A program made the position numbers and the translations under genes. From NCBI GenBank assembly GCA_002104905.1, contig MCFE01000236.1, forward strand, positions 56,016 through 120,015: a stretch of 64,000 nt of DNA, written 5' to 3'. Positions 56,014-64,000 of the stretch are shown piece by piece. Source of the DNA: Basidiobolus meristosporus CBS 931.73 (taxonomy: Eukaryota > Basidiobolomycota > Basidiobolomycetes > Basidiobolales > Basidiobolaceae). The notes beneath the pieces are model-generated. The model ran no database searches and was not told where the DNA came from. It saw only the letters and a program-made list of their open reading frames with translations. How positions within the stretch are numbered: the first letter of the stretch is position 1; the number at the start of each line of letters is the position of its first letter.

Positions 56014-57983
56014 TGGCAGGGATCTGGATTTTGACAGGCATTCTCAAGGACTGGATAGATTTTGTGGCAAAGGAAGATTCTTGAAAATGCTGGATTTTCA
56101 TGGGTGGGTCCAGTTGCAAGCCTGTCAGTGCAACTGGACATTAGAGTTTCCCAACAGATCTGAATCAGGTTGGTTACTGGAGGACTGCATCAGCTTGAAG
56201 CTGGACTTCTTGTTGGGGCAGGACTTGGCAAAGTGACCTTGTTGGCCACAGTATAGACAGTGGTTGGCTTGTTGACATCTGGACTTTTCACTCTTTGATA
56301 GTATCTTGTATTTGGCACTATCGATCTGCATAGGATCTTCTGCAGTGACTTGGGGAGCAGGAGGGGCTGGGACTTCAACAGGAATGTGTCTTTGACGGTT
56401 CTTTTGCTTCTTCTGGAATAGTCTGGTATCACACTGGATTGCTTGGTGCATAGCTTCAACCAATGTATCTGGATCTGGGAGTGTGAGTAGCAGATCACAA
56501 ACTTCATCATTAAGGCCATCTTGGGATTGGCTTATCAAGGCTGCTTGACCCCAGGAGCTGAGGTCACTGGAGAGTTGTTGGAATTCTGAGGCATAGACTG
56601 ATGCTGGTTTGTTCCCTTGTTTGAGAGTCTTGATCTTGTTGGCAGCAGTTCTGGCTTGGTCAAGGTTACCAAATGTTAGCTCCATTTCAGTGAGAAAAGC
56701 TTGGTAGTCTCTGAGGAGGGGAGAGTTGGTCTCCACTAATGGGGAGAACCATTTGAGAGCTGTACCAGTAAGCAGGTTGGAGATGAAACCAACTTTGGCC
56801 TGGTCAGTGGGGTACCGGTTGGGCTGGAGTGCAAGATTGTTCTTCACCATGTTGATGAAGCCACAGAATTCATTCTGAGAGCCATTGAACTTGGTAGCAG
56901 GAGTATACTTGGGCTCTTGGTAGACTGGGACATGGCTAGCTTGCTGGACACTTTGGTTCTGGAACTGAGCAAGAGTGTTTCTGAGGTCTGCATGGTCTTG
57001 CTGCAGTTGGGTAAAGGCAGCCATGAGCTGGGCAAGGTTCAGCTCCAGGTTGGACATGGTAGCAGAAGAAGGCGGATGAACTTGCAAGGAATACTGGAAT
57101 ATACTAAACTAGGTTGTGGGTTTGTAAAGCCACTAGTATGTCAAGAATACAACTATTGAGCCACAATCCCCAACTTAAAGAAGTTAGCGTCACTTCAGAA
57201 GGTACTGGTTTCAACATCCTTTGATAGAGTATTGTACTAAAGCTTACAATACTGTAAGAACTGTAAACTCCACCAGCAGGGTAATAAAGTGAATGCAGCT
57301 TTGACCAATAGTTTTACAAAGATAAAGTATCTTTGCCTTTATAGGACAAGACTAGGGAAAGATGATGGGTGATACTTAGGGTGAGTATTCCTTTTACAAG
57401 TTTTCTTCAAACTTTGGGCAGAAGGCAGGGATCCACAGGTAAGTCAGGAGAGTCTGATAAAACTGTTATGAATAGACACAAGGCAGGAGGAAAAGCTAGG
57501 CATGGCAGGAAAGGACTTAGGTGTGGACCATCAAGGCAAGACAGGATTCAAGGCAAGGCTGTTTATTCAAGACCTGTGTTTATCAGACTGAGGAATACTT
57601 AAGGGGGGATAGGACTATATATACTTTTTGGTTATACTGATGCCAAGAGATATTGGCTAATACTAATGGGGTTGTGGGGTGAGGCACAGCAATGTGCTGG
57701 GGATAATAATATAGAAGGCAAGGCACTGAGACAGGATGGGAAAATGGATTGGGTCACCTGATCATGTGACTAAGTCATGTTACCTGGTATTTCCATATAT
57801 GGCACTGGACTATGAAAAATACAATGGGAAGCTTCCATGGAATGTTCCATTGTGTAACAAGGGTTTGGAATGGTCAGGAACTTTCTGGAAGGTGGTAGAA
57901 GGTTCCAGAAGGAATCTCTTGGGAATTGAGCTAGGAAGCTGAAACTTGGCATGGGTGTTCAGGGCTGTCATGTAATCATGACA
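56014..57983 (-). mobile_element. Gypsy element B: gag, leader and LTR
   Basis: Gypsy gag (56125-57087) with about 900 bp upstream of it that resemble the solo LTR at 23667-24738. The outer edge at about 57983 reads ...GTAATCATGACA. No pol is attached: the gag end abuts a copia-1 RNase H fragment, so the element is truncated, or pol was lost after insertion into copia-1 element E. Confidence 0.7.
56125..57087 (-). CDS. Gypsy gag polyprotein (CCHC nucleocapsid)
   Basis: Open frame of 320 codons. A coiled-coil-like N-terminus (LAQLMAAFTQLQQDHADLR) precedes the capsid-type retrotransposon gag region (KVGFISNLLTGTALKWFSPL, ANKIKTLKQGNKPASVYASEF, CDLLLTLPDPDTLVEAMHQAI). Near the C-terminus there is one zinc knuckle, CLYCGQQGHFAKSC. 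The start may be ATG 57087 or the ATG at 57057. The stop at 56125 follows VQLH; sequence beyond it is gypsy-like for about 100 bp. Intact gag without pol. Confidence 0.85.
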   Translation of the reverse strand: MQVHPPSSATMSNLELNLAQLMAAFTQLQQDHADLRNTLAQFQNQSVQQASHVPVYQEPKYTPATKFNGSQNEFCGFINMVKNNLALQPNRYPTDQAKVGFISNLLTGTALKWFSPLVETNSPLLRDYQAFLTEMELTFGNLDQARTAANKIKTLKQGNKPASVYASEFQQLSSDLSSWGQAALISQSQDGLNDEVCDLLLTLPDPDTLVEAMHQAIQCDTRLFQKKQKNRQRHIPVEVPAPPAPQVTAEDPMQIDSAKYKILSKSEKSRCQQANHCLYCGQQGHFAKSCPNKKSSFKLMQSSSNQPDSDLLGNSNVQLH

Positions 57984-60900
57984 TGTATAGGCTTAGGGTG
58001 ATAGTCTGGGTACATCTGTCTAAGGAGAACTTAATCCCTAAGTAGTAACTGAGTTCTCCTAGATTAGACATCTTGAACTCCTTAGATAGGCTGGATTTAG
58101 TCTCTTCCAATGTTGCTTGGTTATTGGCAGTTATAATAAGATCATCCACATATAGAGCTAATAGAACAGGATTTGCTCTATCTGGCTTATAGTATATACT
58201 GTAGTTGGCATTACTCCTTTAGATACTCAAAGATTCCAAATAGGAACTTATCCTGCAATTCCAGGCTCTTGGTAATTGTCTGAGATCATATAGAGACTTT
58301 TTAAGCTTGTAGATCAAATGGCGGATATCTTGGTCAACAAGCCCATCAGGCTGGTTTATATACACATCCTCATCAAGTTTCCATTCAAAAATGTAGCTTT
58401 TACACCCATTTGATGAATCAAAAACTTATATTTGGGTGCAATAGCTACTATTAATCTGATGGAATTAAACTTGGCTACCGGTGCAAAGGTCTCAGTATAG
58501 TCAAGTCTGTTTGTTTGAGAGTATTCTTTGGCTACAAGTCTTGTCTTGTATCTTTCAACTGTACCATCAGCCCTGTGTTTTGTCTTGAAGACTCATCTCC
58601 ATCCAATTGATCTTTGGTTGATTGGTAATATGACTAAGTCCCAAGTCCAATTTTCCATCAGGGCCTGATATTCCTCAGTCATTGCAGATCCCCAAAATTT
58701 TGTCTGAGGGCTATTTAGAGCCCCTTTTACAGTCTGCGGCTCATCAATATGGACTGAATAGGCATAGGCTAAGTTTGTACCCTCATTGATGTAGTGATTT
58801 GGGCTATTTCTTGTCTAATTGGATTGCCAGGCATTTGATACTGGAATGATCACTTCTGGGATATTCCTAGGCACTGCTTCAGGCTGAACCCAGTTATAGA
58901 GTCCACTGAAGTGAAAAAAATTCATAGTTTTGCTCTGATTCAATCCTGCAATTGGCAGACTTGAGATCAGATTACTGGCATCATCTGATGACATTTTTGG
59001 TAAACATTTTGAGTTTTCTTCAAACAATACATACCTGGACTTGATTAGCTTCTTTGCTTTTGTATTGTAGGGTCTGTATGCATTACTCTCATTGCAGTAG
59101 CCCAAAAAATATACAGTTTACACTTTTTGGCTCATATTTTTACTGATTTCCAAGCAGTTTCTTTGCATATGCTGTGCGCCCAAATATTCTTTGATTTTCT
59201 GCACTTGGTCTGTATCCATACCAGGCTTCAAAGGAGTGGAATTGCAAGGTATTCTGTTATAACTCCTATTTTTAAGGTATACAGCTGTGGCAACTGATTC
59301 CACCCAAAACTCATAAGATAATATTTGATCATGGATCATAAATCTTGCAAAATCAGTTAATGATCTGTTTGCACATTTGGCTACTCCATTTTGCTGTGGG
59401 GAGTATGGAACAGTAGTCTCTTGCTTTATCCTATGAATTTTGCAGAAGTGGATGAAGAGCTTTAAGGCATGATCCCCACCATTGTCAGAGCATACTTTCC
59501 TGATTTTTTTTCCAGTTTCTCTCTCCACCATGACTTTCAGCTCCCTGAGCTTAGGCAAAGCTTCTTCCTTTCTCTCCTTGAAGTAGACCCACGTGTATCT
59601 TGTATAATTATCAATAAACATGATTAGATACTTCATCCCATTTAAGGATTAATTTTGCATAGGTCCACACAGATCTGAATGAATTAGATCTAATTTTTTC
59701 TTGGTTTGATCAACCCAGAGCTCTTGAGCAGCTCTCTGGCTTATTTCCCATAGATGCAGGCTTCACAGGGCTCCAAATAAGCTAGGGATCAATTTTTACT
59801 TTGGAAATTAGCTGATATTTGACCATTTTGTGCACATAATCAAAAGTGATGTGCCCAAATCTCCTGTGCCAAAGCATTGGTATTTCTTCATTTGAGTTAC
59901 TTATATTGGCTTCCAGATATGATGGAAAAAAAGTCAACTTGTATAGATTCTCATCTCTTTTACCCAAAGTAATGTGGGCACCACTTTGATCAATGATCCT
60001 GCATCTAGAATTATCAAAGCTGAAACCAAGTCCTTCTGCTGTGGCCTTGCCTACAGATAGTAGGTTGTTGGCTATTTCTGGTTAATAAAGTACTTCTTTA
60101 AAGGCCAGTGTATGGCTTCCTTCACTGCTTCTAAGGTGTACTTGGATATATCCTTCTCTCACTGCATCAATTGTTCTATTGTCACCCATGAAAACCTTAA
60201 TTAGAATTTCTTGATACTGGGTAAAAAGTTTTTTTGGTGTATTAAGTGTTGAGATGCTCCAGAGTCAATATACCACGTCTGAGAATCCTTGTTTGCGGTT
60301 ATATTTAGTGCAGATATGAATAGTCTATCTTCAGTTGTTGCTGAATTTCCATATTCAGGCTTTTCCTGCTGACTATCTCTCTTCTTGAAGCACCAGTCTG
60401 ATGCGTGTCCTTTCCTTTTGCATTAGTTACAAAACAGGTTACTATTATCTTTAAAAGGTCTTGCGTATCTCCTTTGATGGCTATCACTGCTTATTAAAGC
60501 ATTTTCTTCATCCTTCTTATTGGCATTGGATTATCTTAACTCTTCATCCAGGAGCCTTCCATATATGTAATTTAAGGTCAAATTTTCAGTTCTGGACTCT
60601 AGGGGTGATATAAGGCCCTGAAACTTGTCTGTCAGGCTATTCAGGATGGTTACTATCACATCCTCATCAACAGTTGGCATGCCCACAGATTACATCTCAT
60701 CCACCAGCAGGGCAATTCTATTAATTATATTTTTCATTTCTTCTCCTGGCAGCATCTTTGTAGTAAAATATTTTTGTCTCAGATACATTTCCTTAGCAAG
60801 TGAACATGACTGGTGGGTGTCTTCTAATGCCATCCAGGCATTCTTTGCTGTTTTGCTTTTGAGCACTGAATTAGCAATTTGTCCTTAACATCAAGGCAAA

Positions 60901-61157
60901 TACAGTTAAAGGCACTTTGTTCTTTCTTCTGGTACTTTGAGGCTTCCTCTCCCACACTTTTAGGGCAGCATTCTTCTCCCATGACAATATCCCAAAGGCC
61001 TCTTTCTTGCAGCAGCATCTTGATCTTCACCTTCCACACTTGGTAGTTAGATCCATCCAACTTTTCAGCAGAGGGAAAAACTCCAGTAGTAGTGGTAGTA
61101 GACATTGCAGGGAGTGACAGCTTGGGGCTCATAGCCTGTTGTAAGAATCTTGGAGAT
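57984..61157 (-). pseudogene. Copia-1 element E: gag-pol 5' part and LTR stub
   Basis: Minus strand, read from 61105: gag (EKLDGSNYQVWKVKIKMLLQ), a degraded zinc knuckle, protease region, pre-integrase (WHRRFGHITFDY), integrase core kept (CSDNGGDHALKLF, SPQQNGVAKCANRS, FWVESVATAVYLKNR), then reverse transcriptase up to 57984. This copy preserves the integrase core that copia-1 element B has lost. Many stops. The 5' LTR starts at 61137 (TGTTGTAAGAATCTTGG) and is interrupted after about 21 bp by gypsy C. Primer-site strand reads GGCTATGAGCCC. Confidence 0.85.
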
Positions 61158-61525
61158 TGTTACAAGTCTTGGTATAAGAGTTGTAGAGGAATAGGGAGTT
61201 TAGCTAGTATTGTATTCACTAAAACTTGAACTGATTTTTATTGAAGTTCCAGCAGCTCCTTATATACATTTTGCCAGATCAATTGCTGACTAATTGTATT
61301 TCCTAATGTAGGTTGTGGCTGATGACTCATTTGATTGCATCATCATCACCCAATAAGATCCTACTTAATATATCTATTTCTGTCTGATAAGGATCTGCTG
61401 ATTTATTTGCTGACTAATGCTACTGATTTCATAGAAAATACTGATATACTGATAACCTAAGCATATACTAATTGATTTGACTAAAAACTGATCTAACTTA
61501 AACATTCAAGCAGCAGATCATAACA
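61158..61525 (-). repeat. 3' LTR of gypsy C
   Basis: 368 bp with short inverted ends TGTTA/TAACA. Unrelated in sequence to the 1072-bp gypsy LTR at 23667. Confidence 0.85.
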
Positions 61526-61535
61526 TTCTCCCCTA

Positions 61536-64000
61536 CTAAAGTTGAGAGGGTTCTCCTGAATCTCTTTTCTTGTGATACCAACATCTTGATGGTTCAGTAT
61601 TATCAGCAAGTCTTGCAAGCTTGAGTCTGTCCCTATGCACTAAGTCTTCCCAGATATTGCCTTGTTTGTCCACCAGTTGGTAAGTTGCAAATGGACATTC
61701 TCTGATGATCTTGAATGGTCCTGTCCATTGTGGCTCAAACTTCTTCCAAGTGTTGTTTCTTAGCAATACAAAGTTCCCAACTGTCAACGCTTCTGGTGCT
61801 ATAGTCTTATCAAATCTCTGCTTCATCTTTTCTGCACTTTGAGATACTTTGGTCTGCGCCTCTTGACATCTTTGTTCCAGTTGCTGGTGTCTGCTTGGCT
61901 GACTGAGCTCATCTTCTAAGGTGTCTACAAGCTTTGGTTGTGTGAGATCTCCTGGAATCCTTGGTTCACATCCATACGCTAAGTAAAATGGTGATTGCTG
62001 GGTGGTGTTGTGTACTCTGACTCTGCATGCAAAGAGTGCTTGATCTATATACTCATCCCATCTACTGACAACTCCATTTGCATACTTGGTGAGCATTTTT
62101 CCAAATAATCCATTAAGCCGCTCAGTGACTCCATTAGTTCTGGGGTGATATGCCGAGGTTTTCAAGTGTCTGATCTGCTGCATTTCCAGGTAAGCCTCTA
62201 ATGTCTTTGCCATAAAGTTTGCTCCTCTATCAGATAAGATCTCTACAGGGCATCCAAACTTCATCAGGATCTCATGGTAAATGAAACTTGCAACTTCTTG
62301 TTCACTGGCTATTGGTACAGCTTTAGCAACTGGCCATTTAGTGGCATGGTCAATTGCTACTAGGATCCAACGGTTGCATTTCCTGGTAGTTGGCAGTCTT
62401 CCAATAAAGTCAATTCCCCATCTCTCAAATGGTCTTACAGGCTCCAAAGGGAAGAGTTTGGCAATTCTTTGTGGCTGGCCTTGATTGATTTGGCAGTTTG
62501 GGCATGTTTTTACTAGCTTCTCAATGTCTTGTTTCATTCTGGGCCACCATGCTCTGGCTTTCACAAGGCTATAGGTTCCTTCAATCCCAAGATGTCCATA
62601 TCCATTGTGTAGCTTATGTATTAAATCCAGGCAAGCAACATAAGGACAATAGGCAATAGGGCTTCCATCAACAATTTGGTAGAGTGTTTCATCCTGTACA
62701 ACAAATTTGCTGGCTTCATCACGGATTATCTTCTTGATATCTTCATCAACCTCATTAGGAATGGCTTGGTCCTCCAAGTACTTTGGTAATAGGCTAGGCC
62801 AATCTGATTCATGCACCAAGTTGAGTTGTGCAACTTGATCTAATCTTGATAAGGCATCAGCAACCGTGTTGGTTTTTCCAGGGCAGTAGACAATCTCCAG
62901 GTCAAATTGCTGAATGTATTCACTCCATCTTGTCATTCTTCTAGAGAGTACCTTCTGAGTAAATATATACTTGAGGGAGGCATGATCAGTCTTCACAGTG
63001 CATTTGAATCCTTCAATATAGCATCTCCATGTCTTCAAACAGTGTATTATAGGAAGCATCTCCTTCTCATGGACTGGATAGTTTTGTTCTGCTGAGTTCA
63101 GTTTCTTGGATTCAAAGGCAACAGGGTAGTCCTTTCCCTTGTGTTCTTGGCTCAGCACTCCACCAATTGCATAATCTGAAGCATCTGTGCACAGAGTGAA
63201 CTCTTTTCTGAAGTCTGGTATTCTTAAGCTTGGCAGCTTAGCAAGTTCATTCTTGAGCATCTGGAAGGCAGTCTCACAAGCTATGTCCCACTTGTAGGTA
63301 TTGTCTTTCTTGAGCATATCAGTCAAAGGGGCCGCAACACTTGCAAATGACTTGACAAATCTCCAATAATAGGAAACCATTCCAAGGAATGATCTGATCT
63401 CTGATATGCTATGGGGCTGTTTCAGATTCTTGATTACTTCCACCTTCTTTGGGTCTAAGGTTACTCCTGTGCTAGTCACTATGTGTACCAGGTATGCAAT
63501 GTGCTCCTTGAAGAATTCACACTTGGCTAGCTTGCCATATAGCTTGTTCTCTCTTAGTTTCTTCAAGACCTTTTCAATGTGCACTACGTGATCCTCTTCT
63601 GTCTTGCTGTATATCAATATGTCATCCAGGTAGATTATCACAAACTTGTCTAAGTACTCCTGAAAGACAGTCTGCATCAGCGTCATGAATGTTGCAGGGG
63701 CATTAGTGAGGCCAAAACTCATGACTAAGTACTTGTAATGTCCATATCTGGTCCTAAATGCTGTCTTAGGAATATCTTCTGGTTTCACTCTAATTTGGTT
63801 GTATCCTGACATGAGGTCAATCTTGCTGAAAATAGTGGCTCCATTAAGTTGGTCCAAAAGCTCATCAATTCGAGGTATGGGGTACTTATTCTTGACGGTA
63901 ACTGAGTTCAGGGCTCTGTAGTCAATGCACATCCTAAGTGTTCCATCCTTCTTTTTCACAAAAAGCACTGGTGCTCCCCAGGGTGACTTGCTGGGCCTGA
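61536..64000 (-). CDS. Ty3/gypsy pol polyprotein (RT, RNase H, integrase), partial
   Basis: About 820 codons without a stop, open through the right edge. Reverse transcriptase: [31 protein letters not shown], and the catalytic YLDD in [14 protein letters not shown]. RNase [33 protein letters not shown] and [10 protein letters not shown]. Integrase zinc-binding H2C2: [12 protein letters not shown] ... CPNCQ. Core: [28 protein letters not shown], and [12 protein letters not shown] with the D, D, E residues all present. The C-terminus has the [16 protein letters not shown] type domain of Tf1/sushi-like elements. No chromodomain is obvious. Intactness suggests a recent insertion, possibly still active if gag is intact outside. 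Confidence 0.95.
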   Translation of the reverse strand, partial: RPSKSPWGAPVLFVKKKDGTLRMCIDYRALNSVTVKNKYPIPRIDELLDQLNGATIFSKIDLMSGYNQIRVKPEDIPKTAFRTRYGHYKYLVMSFGLTNAPATFMTLMQTVFQEYLDKFVIIYLDDILIYSKTEEDHVVHIEKVLKKLRENKLYGKLAKCEFFKEHIAYLVHIVTSTGVTLDPKKVEVIKNLKQPHSISEIRSFLGMVSYYWRFVKSFASVAAPLTDMLKKDNTYKWDIACETAFQMLKNELAKLPSLRIPDFRKEFTLCTDASDYAIGGVLSQEHKGKDYPVAFESKKLNSAEQNYPVHEKEMLPIIHCLKTWRCYIEGFKCTVKTDHASLKYIFTQKVLSRRMTRWSEYIQQFDLEIVYCPGKTNTVADALSRLDQVAQLNLVHESDWPSLLPKYLEDQAIPNEVDEDIKKIIRDEASKFVVQDETLYQIVDGSPIAYCPYVACLDLIHKLHNGYGHLGIEGTYSLVKARAWWPRMKQDIEKLVKTCPNCQINQGQPQRIAKLFPLEPVRPFERWGIDFIGRLPTTRKCNRWILVAIDHATKWPVAKAVPIASEQEVASFIYHEILMKFGCPVEILSDRGANFMAKTLEAYLEMQQIRHLKTSAYHPRTNGVTERLNGLFGKMLTKYANGVVSRWDEYIDQALFACRVRVHNTTQQSPFYLAYGCEPRIPGDLTQPKLVDTLEDELSQPSRHQQLEQRCQEAQTKVSQSAEKMKQRFDKTIAPEALTVGNFVLLRNNTWKKFEPQWTGPFKIIRECPFATYQLVDKQGNIWEDLVHRDRLKLARLADNTEPSRCWYHKKRDSGEPSQL

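Larger units (their letters stand above)
61158..64000 (-). mobile_element. Gypsy element C, 3' LTR and pol, continues past window
   Basis: The LTR (61158-61525, TGTTACAAG...CATAACA, 368 bp) is in reverse orientation, preceded in the element's sense by purine tract AGTAGGGGAGAA. It landed in the copia-1 LTR; the expected target duplication on this side is GAGAT (61153-61157). The pol frame is open to the right edge. Gag and the 5' LTR lie outside the window. Confidence 0.9.

Noticed and set aside
19480-64000. CRISPR array or prophage
   Set aside because: Repeats are dispersed transposons with LTRs or inverted ends; no regular short repeats with spacers and no phage genes.

Overview
The window is nuclear DNA of a fungus. 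The left 19 kb carries typical fungal genes: neutral trehalase, a mitochondrial acylcarnitine carrier, a two-domain FEX fluoride exporter, a CipC/DUF3759 stress protein, a Pga2-like ER protein and COP9 subunit 4. Introns are few, very short (about 45-66 nt, one possible at 120 nt) and GT-AG, and several genes have a TATA box 45-100 bp before the start codon. I cannot place the phylum. The intron-poor, compact gene layout would suit an early-diverging fungus or a compact ascomycete.

Layout. 1-19,050 is a gene-rich block of short, independently transcribed genes on both strands with no operon logic: trehalase (3' two thirds), CRC1-type carrier, FEX, DUF3759 protein, triple-KH RNA-binding protein, pRiA4b ORF-3-like protein, TIP30-like membrane-anchored oxidoreductase, Pga2-like protein, CSN4, a tentative spliced membrane protein, a four-finger C2H2 protein and a spliced 146-aa protein of unknown function. 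CpG dinucleotides are normal here.

From about 19,500 to the right edge (44.5 kb) I see no host gene. The block is nested transposons: (i) at least three long copies and several fragments of a DNA transposon of about 5.8 kb, here called the TCCCTATG family. It has a tnp2/CACTA-type transposase and, divergently transcribed, a second protein of about 689 codons. Its ends are not CACTA, and one copy is flanked by a TAA duplication. (ii) A copia family with 349-bp LTRs, called copia-1 (several broken copies, one solo LTR). (iii) A second copia family with 369-bp LTRs and an intact TATGC duplication, called copia-2. (iv) Ty3/gypsy elements: one solo LTR, gag fragments, and a largely intact pol running off the right edge. 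(v) A PIF/Harbinger-type transposase remnant and related foldback elements. (vi) A 191-bp insertion with 20-bp target duplications.

The nesting gives a relative history. A copia-1 gag was hit by TCCCTATG copy 1, which later received a gypsy LTR and a copia-1 LTR. TCCCTATG copy 2 was split by copia-2. A copia-1 LTR was split by the youngest-looking gypsy. Hand counts of CpG (31 in 600 bp of trehalase, 0 in 600 bp of copia-1 gag, 4-5 in 600 bp of copia-2 or gypsy pol) agree with this order and suggest long-term cytosine methylation of the block. The most interesting item is the TCCCTATG family with its conserved, repeat-containing second protein.
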